Shown: in pieces, positions 29,831 through 38,665 of the stretch
Layout of the letters: each line of letters starts with the position of its first letter
How positions within the stretch are numbered: the stretch's first letter is position 1
Source: Bosea sp. PAMC 26642
GTDB taxonomy: Bacteria; Pseudomonadota; Alphaproteobacteria; Rhizobiales; Beijerinckiaceae
NCBI RefSeq assembly: GCF_001562255.1
Contig: NZ_CP014301.1
Coordinates: 5,301,501 to 5,365,500 of the forward strand
Direction of reading: 5' to 3'
Length of the DNA: 64,000 bases
Made by a program: the position numbers and the translations under genes
Notes under the pieces: generated by a model
The model's database searches: none
What the model was told of the DNA's origin: nothing
Seen by the model: only the letters and a program-made list of their open reading frames with translations

Positions 29831-29916
29831 CCGAACCGCCGTCGACCGTGCTGTGATGCGGTACAGATCTCGCAGCTGCGTCGCCTTGTCTTGGCGCAGC
29901 AGCCTACGGAGCCCGC

Positions 29917-30984
29917 ATGGAATCCATCTACTGGTCGATCACCTGGGCCTGCCACCGCAAATGCGTGCATTGCTACGAGGACAAATTCCGGCCCTATATC
30001 CGCAACGCGCTCGGTGACGTGGTCGGCCAGACGCTGCAGAACTGGCCGCGCGTTGTCGAGAACCTGCCCGAGCGCATGAGCTATCTCGACCTCGAGCAGC
30101 CTGTCCCGGGCGGTGGCTGGCAGGAGCGGCGCGGCCGGATCATCCTGTCGGGCGGCGAGGTGCTGATCGACCCGATCCGAGAGCCGGCGCTCTATCCTCT
30201 GCTCGACGCGCTGCGGGCGCGCTATGCCGACAGGGGCGGCGTCAATGTCGTGGTCCAGACGACCGGCGACCTGCTGACCGAAAAGATCATCAACGAACTC
30301 GTCGCGCGCGGCGTCTGGATGATCTCTGTTGCTGGCATGGACGATTTCCATGTCGGCCTCGAAGGCGCCAAGCGAGACCCGCTGCAGGCCCGCCTCGTCG
30401 ACTGGTTCGAGGCCGTCGGTATGCAGCGCTCCGGCCTGCAGCATCAGACGCGGCGCTGGCACGAGGAGGATGGACCGCTCTTCTCTTTTTTCGGGGCCAC
30501 GCCCGATGCCTGGATCGGAAAACTCTGGCCGCGCGGGCGGGCCTGGAAAAACGGCCTCTCGACTGCGACCATGTCCGACAACTTCTGCAACCGCTGGTCG
30601 GGAGGCCTTGGCTTCCTGAACCATCGCTATTCTGGCTCCGAGGTCGCGATCGATGCGGCGGGCGACATCTATCCCTGCTGCATGAAAACGAAGCTCCCGA
30701 TCGGCAATCTGACCGAGGAGCCTCTCGAGGGCATCCTCGATTCGCTCGTCGGCAATCCGGTCTACGAAGCGATCAATTCCGGCCATCCCGAGCGTATGGG
30801 TCTGCATAACGGCTGGAGCCTCGACACCTACCTCGCCAAGTCGCAGACGGTGCAGCCGAAAGGTGGCGAATACCGCAATCTCTGCATCGGCTGCGACAGG
30901 TTCCACGAGGAGGTGCTTGGGCCCGTCATCGCCCGCATCCGCGAGGAGCGCTTGGTCGGCGGGCGCAGGATGGCAGCAGAATGA
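29917..30984 (+). CDS. Radical SAM/SPASM-like protein of unknown function
   Basis: Iron-sulfur enzyme that uses S-adenosylmethionine to start radical chemistry. The 4Fe-4S motif CxxxCxxC is at Cys12, Cys16 and Cys19, right at the N-terminus, followed by a glycine-rich GGE segment (ILSGGEVLIDP) that contacts SAM. A C-terminal cysteine-rich part (IYPCCMKTKLPIGNLTEE and LCIGCDRFH) resembles a SPASM region with extra clusters. It is not the ArsS family by its motif spacing. It begins a plus-strand run containing a YnjBCD-type transporter and two transferases, so it may modify a peptide or sugar-like metabolite handled by them. The product is unknown. Confidence 0.85.
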   Translation: MESIYWSITWACHRKCVHCYEDKFRPYIRNALGDVVGQTLQNWPRVVENLPERMSYLDLEQPVPGGGWQERRGRIILSGGEVLIDPIREPALYPLLDALRARYADRGGVNVVVQTTGDLLTEKIINELVARGVWMISVAGMDDFHVGLEGAKRDPLQARLVDWFEAVGMQRSGLQHQTRRWHEEDGPLFSFFGATPDAWIGKLWPRGRAWKNGLSTATMSDNFCNRWSGGLGFLNHRYSGSEVAIDAAGDIYPCCMKTKLPIGNLTEEPLEGILDSLVGNPVYEAINSGHPERMGLHNGWSLDTYLAKSQTVQPKGGEYRNLCIGCDRFHEEVLGPVIARIREERLVGGRRMAAE

Positions 30985-31012
30985 TGCCGTTGTTCGTCAC
31001 CATAAAATCAGC

Positions 31013-31121
31013 CGTCATCCCGGACAAGCGGCGAAGCCGCGCCGATCCGGGATCCATCCTAAGGCTCGACGGCACTCTATGATGGATCCCGGATCTCCGC
31101 TGCGCTGCGTCCGGGATGACG
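31013..31121. repeat. Palindromic intergenic repeat (REP-like, CGTCATCCCGG family)
   Basis: Begins CGTCATCCCGGACAAGCGGC and ends GTCCGGGATGACG; internal GGGATCCATCCTA pairs with TATGATGGATCCC. It lies between the radical SAM and the binding-protein genes. Confidence 0.85.
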
Positions 31122-31158
31122 GTGTTCGTCGAGCAGATTTGTTGCAAGGGGCCTGCCC

Positions 31159-32391
31159 ATGATCACCCGTCGCGACACGCTTCGCCTCGCCGCCGGCGCT
31201 GGGGTCCTGCACCTCGCCGCCTCAGCTCAAGCCCAGACCAAATCAGTCGCCGCAGCGGACTGGCCGACGATCCTCGACAAGGCGCGCGGCCAGACCGTCT
31301 ATTTCAACGCCTGGGCCGGTGACGAGCGCACCAACAGCTTCATCGCCTGGGCCGGCGAGGAGGTGAAGAAGGCCTTTGGGATCACGATCGAGCATGTCCG
31401 CCTGCGCGACACCTCGGAGGCCGTCACCCGCGTCGTCGCCGAGAAGCAGGCCGGGCGCGACAGCGGCGGCAGCGTCGACCTGATCTGGATCAACGGCCCC
31501 AACTTCCTGGCGATGAAGAACCAGAAGCTGCTCTACGGCCCCTATACCGAGGCGCTGCCGAACTGGGCCTATGTCGATACCACGAAGAAGCGCTCCAACA
31601 TCGTCGATTTCACGGTCCCGGTCGATGGGCTGGCGACGCCCTGGCGCATGGCGCAGGTGGTCTATGTCTACGACAACGCCCGCAGCAGCCGCGCCAGCCT
31701 GCCCTATTCGACGCAGGACATGGTCGCCTGGGCCAAGACCAACCCCGGCCGACTGACCCATCCCAATATCCGCAACTTCCTCGGCTCGACTTTCCTGAAG
31801 CAGGCGCTCTACGAGTTGGCGCCCAATCCGGAAATCCTCGACGGCATTGCCGACGATAACGTCTTCGCCGCCATGACCGCGCCGCTCTGGGCCTGGTACG
31901 ACGAAATTCGCCCAAGCCTCTGGCGGCAGGGCCGCGAGTTCCCCGAGACCGGCCCGGCCCAGCGCCAGCTCTTCGTCGATGGCGAGATCGACTTCTATAT
32001 CTCCTTCAGCCCGGCGGACGCGGCGACCGGCATCGCCAACAAACAGTTGCCCACCAGCGCCCGCGTCTTCGTTCTCAAGCGCGGCACCATCGGCAACACC
32101 TCCTTCGTCGCGATTCCCTACAACGCCGCCCATGCCGAGGCGGCGATGGTGGTCTCCAACTTCCTGCTCGAACCGGCGACTCAAGGACGCGCGCAGAACC
32201 CGCGCAACATGGGCAACTTCACCGTGCTTGATCTCGACAAGGTGCCGCAGGACAAGCGCTCTCTGTTCGCGCGCCCCGACGGCGTTCCCGCCCTGCCGAC
32301 CAATGCGGAGCTCGGCACCGTCCTGCCCGAGCCGCACCCCTCCTGGATGACCCGCATCACGGCCGAGTGGGAGAAGCGCTATGTGCGGTGA
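31159..32391 (+). CDS. ynjB: ABC transporter solute-binding protein, YnjB family
   Basis: Periplasmic receptor with a twin-arginine-like signal (ITRRDTLRLAAGAG, cleavage near SAQAQ). The mature part has features of the uncharacterised YnjB group, such as VYFNAWAGDERTNSFIAW, DLIWINGPNFLAMK and a late EFPETGPAQRQLFVDGEIDFYISF. YnjBCD transporters have been guessed to carry thiamine in some annotations, but there is no experimental substrate that I can rely on. It is followed, after a palindromic repeat, by two transferase genes and then by the permease and ATPase genes of the same transporter. Confidence 0.87.
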   Translation: MITRRDTLRLAAGAGVLHLAASAQAQTKSVAAADWPTILDKARGQTVYFNAWAGDERTNSFIAWAGEEVKKAFGITIEHVRLRDTSEAVTRVVAEKQAGRDSGGSVDLIWINGPNFLAMKNQKLLYGPYTEALPNWAYVDTTKKRSNIVDFTVPVDGLATPWRMAQVVYVYDNARSSRASLPYSTQDMVAWAKTNPGRLTHPNIRNFLGSTFLKQALYELAPNPEILDGIADDNVFAAMTAPLWAWYDEIRPSLWRQGREFPETGPAQRQLFVDGEIDFYISFSPADAATGIANKQLPTSARVFVLKRGTIGNTSFVAIPYNAAHAEAAMVVSNFLLEPATQGRAQNPRNMGNFTVLDLDKVPQDKRSLFARPDGVPALPTNAELGTVLPEPHPSWMTRITAEWEKRYVR

Positions 32392-32415
32392 GGGCGCTCG
32401 CCGCATCCCGTCCTC

Positions 32416-32521
32416 AGCCCTCATCCTGAGGAGCCGCAAAGCGGCGTCTCGAAGGATGCTCCAGCGCCCACTGAAGCATCCTTCGAGACGCGGACTGCGT
32501 CCGCTCCTCAGGATGAGGGCT
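32416..32521. repeat. Palindromic intergenic repeat (CCTCATCCTGAGGA family)
   Basis: Ends AGCCCTCATCCTGAGGAGC and GCTCCTCAGGATGAGGGCT are exact inverted repeats, and inner GTCTCGAAGGATGCT pairs with AGCATCCTTCGAGAC. This is a different repeat family from the other elements. It fills the gap between the binding-protein gene and the first transferase gene. Confidence 0.9.
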
Positions 32522-32537
32522 GTGGGATTTTGATCAA

Positions 32538-33236
32538 GTGGCGGCTGCTTCGGTTTCCCTTGTCAGCATTGTCATCCCCACGCTGAACGCCGCAGCCTTG
32601 CTGCCGCCCGCGCTCGCGCAGTTCGACGCAGCCCGGACGGAAGGACTCATTGCCGAGATCATCGTCAGCGACGGCGGCTCGCGCGACGACACGGTTGCAC
32701 TCGCGCAAGCGGCCGGCGCGGCAGTCCTCCCCGGCCCGGCAGGACGGGGCGAACAGCTTGCACGCGGGGCGAGCGCCGCCCGCGCCGACTGGCTGCTGTT
32801 CCTCCACGCCGACACGACGTTCGACGCGGGCTGGCTTCAGGCCGTCTCCACCTTCATCACGCGCGAGGGCGAGGACCGCGCCGCAGCCTTCGCCTTCGCG
32901 CTCGATGACGACGCGCCTGCCGCGCGCCGGCTCGAACGCATCGTCGCCTGGCGCAGTCGCATTCTGGCGCTGCCCTATGGCGATCAGGGCCTGCTGATCT
33001 CGCGAAAACTCTACGACGAAATCGGCGGCTTCCGGCCGCTGCCGCTGATGGAAGATGTCGACCTCGTCCGCCGGATCGGCCGCCGCCGCCTGCACATTCT
33101 TGACGTTCGGGCCGTGACCAGCGCCGCCCGCTATCGCCGCGACGGCTACCGCCGCCGCTCCCTGCGCAATCTTGTCTGCCTGTCGCTCTGGTTCGCCGGC
33201 GTGCCGCCGCGCCTGATCGCAAAACTCTACGGCTGA
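32538..33236 (+). CDS. Family 2 glycosyltransferase-like protein (TIGR04283 type)
   Basis: GT-A fold transferase of 232 residues. It has the N-terminal nucleotide region SIVIPTLNAAALLPPAL, SDGGSRDDTVALAQ, the metal-site region LLFLHADTTFDAGW and a late MEDVDLVRRIG, typical of GT2 enzymes. TIGR04283 proteins are named after arsenosugar biosynthesis clusters, but no arsM or ArsS-type gene is present here, so that name may mislead. It is followed 4 bases later by a TIGR04282-type gene. The pair is embedded between the binding-protein and permease genes of the ABC transporter. Confidence 0.82.
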   Translation: MAAASVSLVSIVIPTLNAAALLPPALAQFDAARTEGLIAEIIVSDGGSRDDTVALAQAAGAAVLPGPAGRGEQLARGASAARADWLLFLHADTTFDAGWLQAVSTFITREGEDRAAAFAFALDDDAPAARRLERIVAWRSRILALPYGDQGLLISRKLYDEIGGFRPLPLMEDVDLVRRIGRRRLHILDVRAVTSAARYRRDGYRRRSLRNLVCLSLWFAGVPPRLIAKLYG

Positions 33237-33239
33237 GCG

Positions 33240-33848
33240 ATGCAGACCCGCACGCTCGTGATCATGGTCAAGGCTCCGATCGTCGGACGCGCCAAGACGC
33301 GGCTCGCCCGGCAGATCGGCGCCATCGAGGCGCTGCGGTTCTACCGGACCGCAATGGCGGCTCTGTTGCGCCGCCTCGGTGGTGATCCGCGCTGGCGTAC
33401 GATCCTGGCCGTCGATCCGCCTCGCGCGACCAGAGCCTGCTTCTGGCCGCCCACGCTCGCCCGTCGCCCGCAGGCGCGCGGCGATCTCGGGGTCCGCATG
33501 TTGGAGCAGTTCGTTGCGGCCCCCCACGGGCCTGTCGTGCTGGTCGGTTCGGACATTCCGGGTATTACGGCGGCCCATATAGCGGCCGCCTTCGACGCGC
33601 TGCGCAGCCACGATGCCGTCTTCGGCCCGGCGGAAGATGGCGGCTACTGGCTGGTCGGCCTCAGGGCCGGTTTCCGGCCGGCCGGCGTTTTCGAGCGTGT
33701 TCGCTGGTCGAGCCCGCACGCCCTTGCAGACACGCGCGCCAATCTCGCCAGCCGCAGCGTCGCGCTCGCGGCAACCCTGTTCGATGTCGACGACGCCAAC
33801 GACTGGCGCCGCTGGAAGCGCCTGCCGGTCCATGGCAGGACGCGCTGA
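33240..33848 (+). CDS. GT-A fold nucleotidyl/glycosyltransferase-like protein (TIGR04282, DUF2064)
   Basis: A 202-residue protein with the Rossmann-like start VMVKAPIVGRAKTRLARQIG, which resembles CofC and MobA nucleotidyltransferases, followed by VVLVGSDIPGI and the FGPAEDGGYWLVG motif of DUF2064. Members often stand beside TIGR04283 proteins. The stop overlaps the start of the permease gene (TGATG), which couples it to the transporter. A joint role in building a nucleotide-activated or glycosylated small molecule is inference. Confidence 0.82.
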   Translation: MQTRTLVIMVKAPIVGRAKTRLARQIGAIEALRFYRTAMAALLRRLGGDPRWRTILAVDPPRATRACFWPPTLARRPQARGDLGVRMLEQFVAAPHGPVVLVGSDIPGITAAHIAAAFDALRSHDAVFGPAEDGGYWLVGLRAGFRPAGVFERVRWSSPHALADTRANLASRSVALAATLFDVDDANDWRRWKRLPVHGRTR

Positions 33849-35524
33849 TGCTGCGCCTCGTGCCACCCTTGACGTTGTTCCTGTTCCTCTGCCCCGTCCT
33901 CGTCGGGCTCGCGGGCACGATCGCGCCGGCCTTCGGCTATCTCCCTGCCATCGGCGCGGTCGAGCTCTCGCTCGATCCCTTCCGCACCCTCTTCGCCTGG
34001 CCGGGCTTCGCCTCGGCGCTAAAACTGACGCTGGGCGTCGGCGCCTTGGCGAGCCTGCTGTCACTGCTCGGGGCGGTGTCGCTCGTCGCCATGCTCTCGG
34101 GAACGCGCTGGTTCGCCCGCATCCAGACCGCATTGACGCCGCTTCTCGCCTCGCCGCACGCCTCCGTCGCGCTCGGCCTCGCCTTCGTCCTGGCGCCCTC
34201 GGGCTGGATCGTCCGCGTGATCTCGCCCGAACTCACCGGCTGGACCCGCCCGCCGGGCGATCTCGTCACCATTCGCGATCCCCATGGGCTGGCGCTGGTC
34301 GCAGGTCTGCTCGTCAAGGAGATACCCTATCTCGCGATCACGCTGACGGCCGCGCTCGGCCAGGTTCCGGCCCTCCGACTCGTCGCCTGCGCCCGCGCCA
34401 TGGGCTATGCTCCCACGACGGCCTGGCTGAAGCTCGTCCTGCCCCAGCTCTGGCCGCAGATCCGCCTGCCCTTCTATGCCGTCATCGCCTATTCGCTGTC
34501 GGTGGTCGATCAGGCGCTGGTACTTGGGCCGGGCACCCCGCCGCCGCTTGCCGTGCTCGCGACGCGCTGGTTCTCAGACTACGACCTCGCGCAATATCTG
34601 CCCGCCGCCGCGACGGGTGTCCTCCAGCTCGGCATCGTCATCGCCGGACTGGTCCTGTCGCTGTTAGTCGAGCATCTGATCGCGCGCGCCGGCCGCCGCT
34701 GGATTACGCGAGGCGGGCGCTCTGGCCTCGCCGATTTCGTCCTACCGATGCTCGCCGGCCTCGCCACGCTCATCCTCAGCCTCGGCCTGCTCGCGCTGCT
34801 GGGGCTCGCTCTCTGGTCGATCGCGGGCAGCTGGCCATTCGCATCCTCCCTGCCGCGTGTCTGGAGCTTCGATGCCTGGATGGGGATGTCCGGACGTCTT
34901 GCCACGGGGCTCGCGACCACGCTGACCATCGCCTGCGCCGCGACGCTGGTCGCGCTGGCCCTGTGTCTCGGCTGCCTCGAACATGAATCGCGAAAAGCCC
35001 GCAGGCCCGGCAATGGTGTGCTCTGGCTGCTCTATCTGCCGCTGCTCGTGCCGCAGATCGCCTTCCTGTTCGGCCTGCAGGTCGCGCTCGTGCGCCTGCG
35101 GCTCGACGGCACGCTGCTGGCCGTCGTTTGGGCGCACCTCGTCTTCGTGCTGCCTTACGTCTTCCTGAGCCTTGCCGATCCCTGGCGCGCGCTCGATCCG
35201 CGCTTGGCGCGCAGCGCAACGAGCCTTGGAGCGTCGCCCGGGCGCGTCCTGCTGGCGATCAAGCTGCCGATGCTGCTGCGGCCGATCCTGATCGCGGCTG
35301 CGGTCGGAATCGCCGTCAGCATCGGGCAGTATCTGGCGACGATCTTCGCGGGCGCCGGCCGCATATCGACCATCACGACCGATGCCCTGACGCTGTCGAG
35401 CGGGGCTGACCGCGCCACCATCGGAGTCCTCGGCTTCATGCAATCGGTCGTGCCGCTGGCCTGCTACGGCATCGCGCTGACGCTCCCGCGCCTCGTCTTC
35501 CGCAACCGCAGAGGTTTGTTGTGA
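33848..35524 (+). CDS. ynjC: ABC transporter permease with two tandem domains, YnjC family
   Basis: A 558-residue membrane protein made of two fused permease units (about 1-280 and 290-558), each with about six segments and a cytoplasmic ATPase-contact loop (CARAMGYAPTTAWLKLVLPQL and SATSLGASPGRVLLAIKLPML). This arrangement is as in the YnjC and Fe(III)/thiamine-type permeases. Its start overlaps the preceding transferase gene by one base and its end overlaps the ATPase gene (GTGA). It works with the YnjB-type receptor at 31159. Confidence 0.9.
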   Translation: MLRLVPPLTLFLFLCPVLVGLAGTIAPAFGYLPAIGAVELSLDPFRTLFAWPGFASALKLTLGVGALASLLSLLGAVSLVAMLSGTRWFARIQTALTPLLASPHASVALGLAFVLAPSGWIVRVISPELTGWTRPPGDLVTIRDPHGLALVAGLLVKEIPYLAITLTAALGQVPALRLVACARAMGYAPTTAWLKLVLPQLWPQIRLPFYAVIAYSLSVVDQALVLGPGTPPPLAVLATRWFSDYDLAQYLPAAATGVLQLGIVIAGLVLSLLVEHLIARAGRRWITRGGRSGLADFVLPMLAGLATLILSLGLLALLGLALWSIAGSWPFASSLPRVWSFDAWMGMSGRLATGLATTLTIACAATLVALALCLGCLEHESRKARRPGNGVLWLLYLPLLVPQIAFLFGLQVALVRLRLDGTLLAVVWAHLVFVLPYVFLSLADPWRALDPRLARSATSLGASPGRVLLAIKLPMLLRPILIAAAVGIAVSIGQYLATIFAGAGRISTITTDALTLSSGADRATIGVLGFMQSVVPLACYGIALTLPRLVFRNRRGLL

Positions 35525-36177
35525 GCGATCAAACCCCGAATGGCGCGCTCGAACTGCGCAACGTCGCAATCGGCCTCGGTCGCGAGCCGCTGATCGGGCG
35601 GTTGGCCCTGACCGTCGCGCCCGGTTCGGTCGCGACCGTCATGGGTCCCAGTGGGTCCGGCAAGTCGAGCCTGCTCGCTTATATCGCCGGTTTCCTCGAC
35701 ACCCGGGTCTTCCGCGCAGAAGGCGCCGTGCTGCTCGACGGCGTCGACGTGGCGGCGCTGAGGCCGGAGAGGCGCCGCATCGGCCTGCTCTTCCAGGATG
35801 ATCTGCTGTTCCCGCACCTCTCGGTCGCGGGGAATCTGCTGTTCGGCGTGCCGGCGCAGATCAGGGACAAGGCCGAACGGCATCGGTTCGTCGAGCAGGC
35901 GCTGGCGGATGCCGACCTGTCGGGCTTCGGCGAACGCGATCCCGCCACCCTCTCGGGCGGGCAGCGCGCCCGCATCGCTTTGATGCGTGTCCTGCTTTCG
36001 CAGCCGCGTGCGCTCCTGCTCGACGAGCCGTTCTCGAAGCTCGACAGCGAACTCAGGGCCGCTTTTCGCGAGATGATCTTTGCGCAGGCGCGGCGTCGCG
36101 CGCTGCCTGTCCTCATGGTCACGCACGATCCGCAGGATGCGCAGGCCGCGGGCGGGGATGTGCTCCGGCTTGCATGA
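35521..36177 (+). CDS. ynjD: ABC transporter ATP-binding protein, YnjD family
   Basis: Short ABC ATPase of 218 residues that powers the YnjBC components. Walker A is MGPSGSGKSS, the signature is LSGGQRARIAL, and Walker B is ALLLDEPF. The Q-loop reads GLLFQDDLLFPHLSV, and the switch His is in VTHDPQDA. The GTG start overlaps the permease stop codon by four bases. It lacks the C-terminal regulatory extension seen in MalK-like ATPases. It closes the transporter unit; a GC-rich stem-loop follows at 36205. Confidence 0.92.
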   Translation: MSDQTPNGALELRNVAIGLGREPLIGRLALTVAPGSVATVMGPSGSGKSSLLAYIAGFLDTRVFRAEGAVLLDGVDVAALRPERRRIGLLFQDDLLFPHLSVAGNLLFGVPAQIRDKAERHRFVEQALADADLSGFGERDPATLSGGQRARIALMRVLLSQPRALLLDEPFSKLDSELRAAFREMIFAQARRRALPVLMVTHDPQDAQAAGGDVLRLA

Positions 36178-36204
36178 TCGGAGCCTGGTCTGTTTCAGGC
36201 GCAG

Positions 36205-36226
36205 GCCCTGGCCGCGCGGCCGGGGC
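36205..36226 (+). terminator. GC-rich stem-loop after the YnjD gene (possible terminator)
   Basis: GCCCTGGCC and GGCCGGGGC form nine pairs (one T-G) around GCGC, 28 bases after the ATPase stop. There is no T-run after it, so a role as an intrinsic terminator is doubtful. Confidence 0.3.
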
Positions 36227-36299
36227 TGACCGCGCCGCGTGGCGTTGCTAGCATCGGCCGCCGAACCATTCACGTCACGTCGTCGAGGATCTGACCCGC

Positions 36300-37346
36300 A
36301 TGCGCGCCTTCTACCATCCCGAACAGGCTCTCCACGATCCCCAGCAATATATGCGCTTCGGCCGCATCGTCGCGCCCAAGGACCTGCCGGAACGAACGGC
36401 GCAACTGCTCGGCGCGTTGGACAAGCACGGGATCGTGCCAGAGCTGCCGGCCGCGCACGGCGTCGATCCGATCCTGGCGATCCACGACGCCGGCTTCGTG
36501 CGTTTCCTCGAGACCATCTGGCAGCGTTGGCAGGAACTGCCCGAGCGTGGGCCGGAAGCCTGGCCCAACACCTTTCCCTATTGGAGCGGCCGGACCGACG
36601 AGGCGGTGCGCCCGCCCTGCCGCCCGACCGGCATCATGGGCCAGCTCGGCTGGTATCTCGGCGATCTCTCGGTGCCGGTCGGCGAGCATTGCTGGCTTTC
36701 GACCCTGCGCTCGGCCGAGACCGCCGTCTCCGCGGCAGACGCCGTGCTGGCCGGCGATCGCGCCGTCTACGCGCTGTGCCGCCCCTCCGGCCATCACGCC
36801 CGCGCCGACCGTGCGACGGGCTTCTGCTACGTCAACAACACGGCCGTCGCGGCGCAGCGCCTCCGCTCGACATTCGCCAAGGTCGCGATCCTGGATGTCG
36901 ACGCCCACCACGGCGATGGCACGCAGCAGATCTTCTACCGCCGCGACGACGTGCTGACGGTCTCGATCCATGCCGACCCCACGAACTATTACCCCTTCTT
37001 CACCGGCTATGACGACGAGCGCGGAAACGGGCCCGGCGAAGGCTTCAACCTGAATCTCCCACTGTCGCATGGGGCGGGCGGCGCCGAGATGGATGCCGCC
37101 GTCGATCGGGCCGGGCGGGCGATCCGTGACTTCGGCGCGCAGGCTCTTGTCGTCGCGCTCGGCTACGACGCCCACAAGGACGACCCGATCGGCGTTCTGA
37201 AGCTGGAGAGCGCCGATTTCGGCACGATCGGCGCCAAGGTCGCGGCGCTTCGCCTGCCGACGCTGGTCGTGCAGGAGGGCGGCTATGCGATCGAGGCTAT
37301 CGGCAGCTGCCTCGATGCCTTCATTGCCGGGTTCGACGGCGTCTGA
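36300..37346 (+). CDS. Histone-deacetylase-family protein, acetylpolyamine amidohydrolase-like
   Basis: Zn-dependent deacetylase with 348 residues. The catalytic His pair is in PSGHHARAD, the metal ligands are in DVDAHHGDGTQQ and GYDAHKDDP, and the transition-state Tyr is in EGGYAIE. The N-terminus RAFYHPEQALHDP and the long loop with WPNTFPYWSGRTDE match the acetylpolyamine amidohydrolases of Pseudomonas and relatives, which remove acetyl groups from acetylated putrescine, cadaverine or spermidine. It stands 122 bases after the ABC transporter. Co-function is possible but not shown. Confidence 0.88.
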   Translation: MRAFYHPEQALHDPQQYMRFGRIVAPKDLPERTAQLLGALDKHGIVPELPAAHGVDPILAIHDAGFVRFLETIWQRWQELPERGPEAWPNTFPYWSGRTDEAVRPPCRPTGIMGQLGWYLGDLSVPVGEHCWLSTLRSAETAVSAADAVLAGDRAVYALCRPSGHHARADRATGFCYVNNTAVAAQRLRSTFAKVAILDVDAHHGDGTQQIFYRRDDVLTVSIHADPTNYYPFFTGYDDERGNGPGEGFNLNLPLSHGAGGAEMDAAVDRAGRAIRDFGAQALVVALGYDAHKDDPIGVLKLESADFGTIGAKVAALRLPTLVVQEGGYAIEAIGSCLDAFIAGFDGV

Positions 37347-37364
37347 CCTTAAGTCTGTCACCCG

Positions 37365-38549
37365 TTACGGCCCCGCCAGCAGCGCTCGCGCCGCACGGCC
37401 GAGCAGGGGCGCGGCGGCACCGTGGATTTCGTAGCTCTGGCTGGCGCGGACTGCCGAGAGCTGCGGGACCGCGAGCCCCTCCATAGCGCCCTCCTGCCGA
37501 AACAGCGCATCGAAATGCGCCCAGAGCGCTGCGTTGGCGACGAGCGGCCCGCTGACGACGATCCGGCTGGGGAAAAGCAGCCGGCAGACGTTGGCAAGCG
37601 CCCGCGCCAGGATGCGCGCCGCCTCCTTGACCTCGGGAACGCCCAGCAGATCGCAGGCGGGCAGCGCCTCGGCCAGCCCGTCTTCGTCCTCTCCGAGTTC
37701 AGGCCAGCGTTCCTGCAGCACCGGCAGCAGCGCCCAGAGCGCCGCCCCTGTTTCGAGGCAAGCGGTGTTGCCGCAGCCGCAGCGACGCTTGTCCAATACT
37801 GAAAAGCGCCAATGACCGATCTCGCCGAACGGTCCCCCCGCCGGCGCCAGCGGCTCGCCATCGACAGCGTGCGCCAGCCCGATACCCCAGCCCCAGTGCA
37901 GCAGCAATGTCCCCCCGGAAAAGCGCTCCGGTTCGCGTGCCACCCGCGCCCGCAGCTCGGCATCCAGGTTGCGGCAGATCTCGACCGGTCCGGCGATGGG
38001 TTCGAGCAGCGCGGCGATGTCGAGGCTGCGCATGCGAGGCCAGCGCGAGGCCATGACCCATTGCTTGTGCCGCAGGTCGATCAGCCCCGAGAGCGACACG
38101 ACCGTGCCAGCATGGGCCATGCCGTGGGGAGTCGCTGCAAGCAGGTCGGCGGCCAGGCTCGCCATCGCTTGTGCCATCGCGCCGTTGTCGGCCTCGCGCG
38201 CGATCGGCACCATCCGCTCCGCGATGACCTGACCATTGAGATCGACCAGCGCGCCTGCGAGCGATTGGCTCACCACATGGATCACCGAGCCGCCGATGCG
38301 CCGCGCATTGGCGATGAGCACGCCCGCCGGCCGGCCTCGCCCGGCATTGCCGCCGACGCTCTCGATCAGGAGTCCGCGTTCAACGAGATCTGCAACGACG
38401 CGCGAGATCGTGGTCGAGCGCAGGCCCGAAAGCCGCCCTGCCTCGGCGCGTGACTGGGCGAGCCCGCCGGCGACGAGCCCGTAGACCCGGGCGCGGTCGC
38501 GCTCCTGCGGATTGGCGAGGGCGATGTCCTCGATCGTCACCAGCGCCAT
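37365..38549 (-). CDS. ROK-family transcriptional regulator (NagC-like)
   Basis: Repressor with an N-terminal winged helix (RVYGLVAGGLAQSRAEAGRLSGLRSTTISRVVADLVERGLL) joined to a ROK sugar-kinase-like domain. The zinc site CGCGNTACLE is intact, and the sugar-binding stretch VEICRNLDAELRARV and the HWGWGIGLAHAVDG region are present. It is divergent from nagB and separated by a 115-base region with two copies of an A/T-rich repeat. It most likely senses N-acetylglucosamine-6-phosphate or a related amino sugar and represses the nag genes. Confidence 0.9.
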   Translation of the reverse strand: MALVTIEDIALANPQERDRARVYGLVAGGLAQSRAEAGRLSGLRSTTISRVVADLVERGLLIESVGGNAGRGRPAGVLIANARRIGGSVIHVVSQSLAGALVDLNGQVIAERMVPIAREADNGAMAQAMASLAADLLAATPHGMAHAGTVVSLSGLIDLRHKQWVMASRWPRMRSLDIAALLEPIAGPVEICRNLDAELRARVAREPERFSGGTLLLHWGWGIGLAHAVDGEPLAPAGGPFGEIGHWRFSVLDKRRCGCGNTACLETGAALWALLPVLQERWPELGEDEDGLAEALPACDLLGVPEVKEAARILARALANVCRLLFPSRIVVSGPLVANAALWAHFDALFRQEGAMEGLAVPQLSAVRASQSYEIHGAAAPLLGRAARALLAGP

Positions 38550-38559
38550 GATTGCCTCA

Positions 38560-38665
38560 TTTCAAACCAATCAGTTCAAAAATAGTGATTGCGGAATCCG
38601 AGGGCTTTTCTAGACTGGTATCGCAAGTTTCCAAACCAATTCGATCAATACGGTTCAAAAATACA
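38560..38665. promoter_or_regulatory. Control region of the nag genes with repeated CAAACCAAT/GTTCAAAAATA elements
   Basis: CAAACCAAT followed by GTTCAAAAATA occurs at 38562-38584, and again as CCAAACCAAT at 38631-38640 and GGTTCAAAAATA at 38652-38663. The second copy ends at the nagB start codon. These A/T-rich sites are good candidates for the ROK regulator. The two pairs would allow looping between regulator and nag promoters. Confidence 0.6.

Noticed and set aside
29917..33848. Calling the radical SAM gene and transferases an arsenosugar (ArsS) pathway
   Set aside because: The radical SAM motif here is at the very N-terminus with different surrounding residues, and no arsM or other arsenic gene is present.
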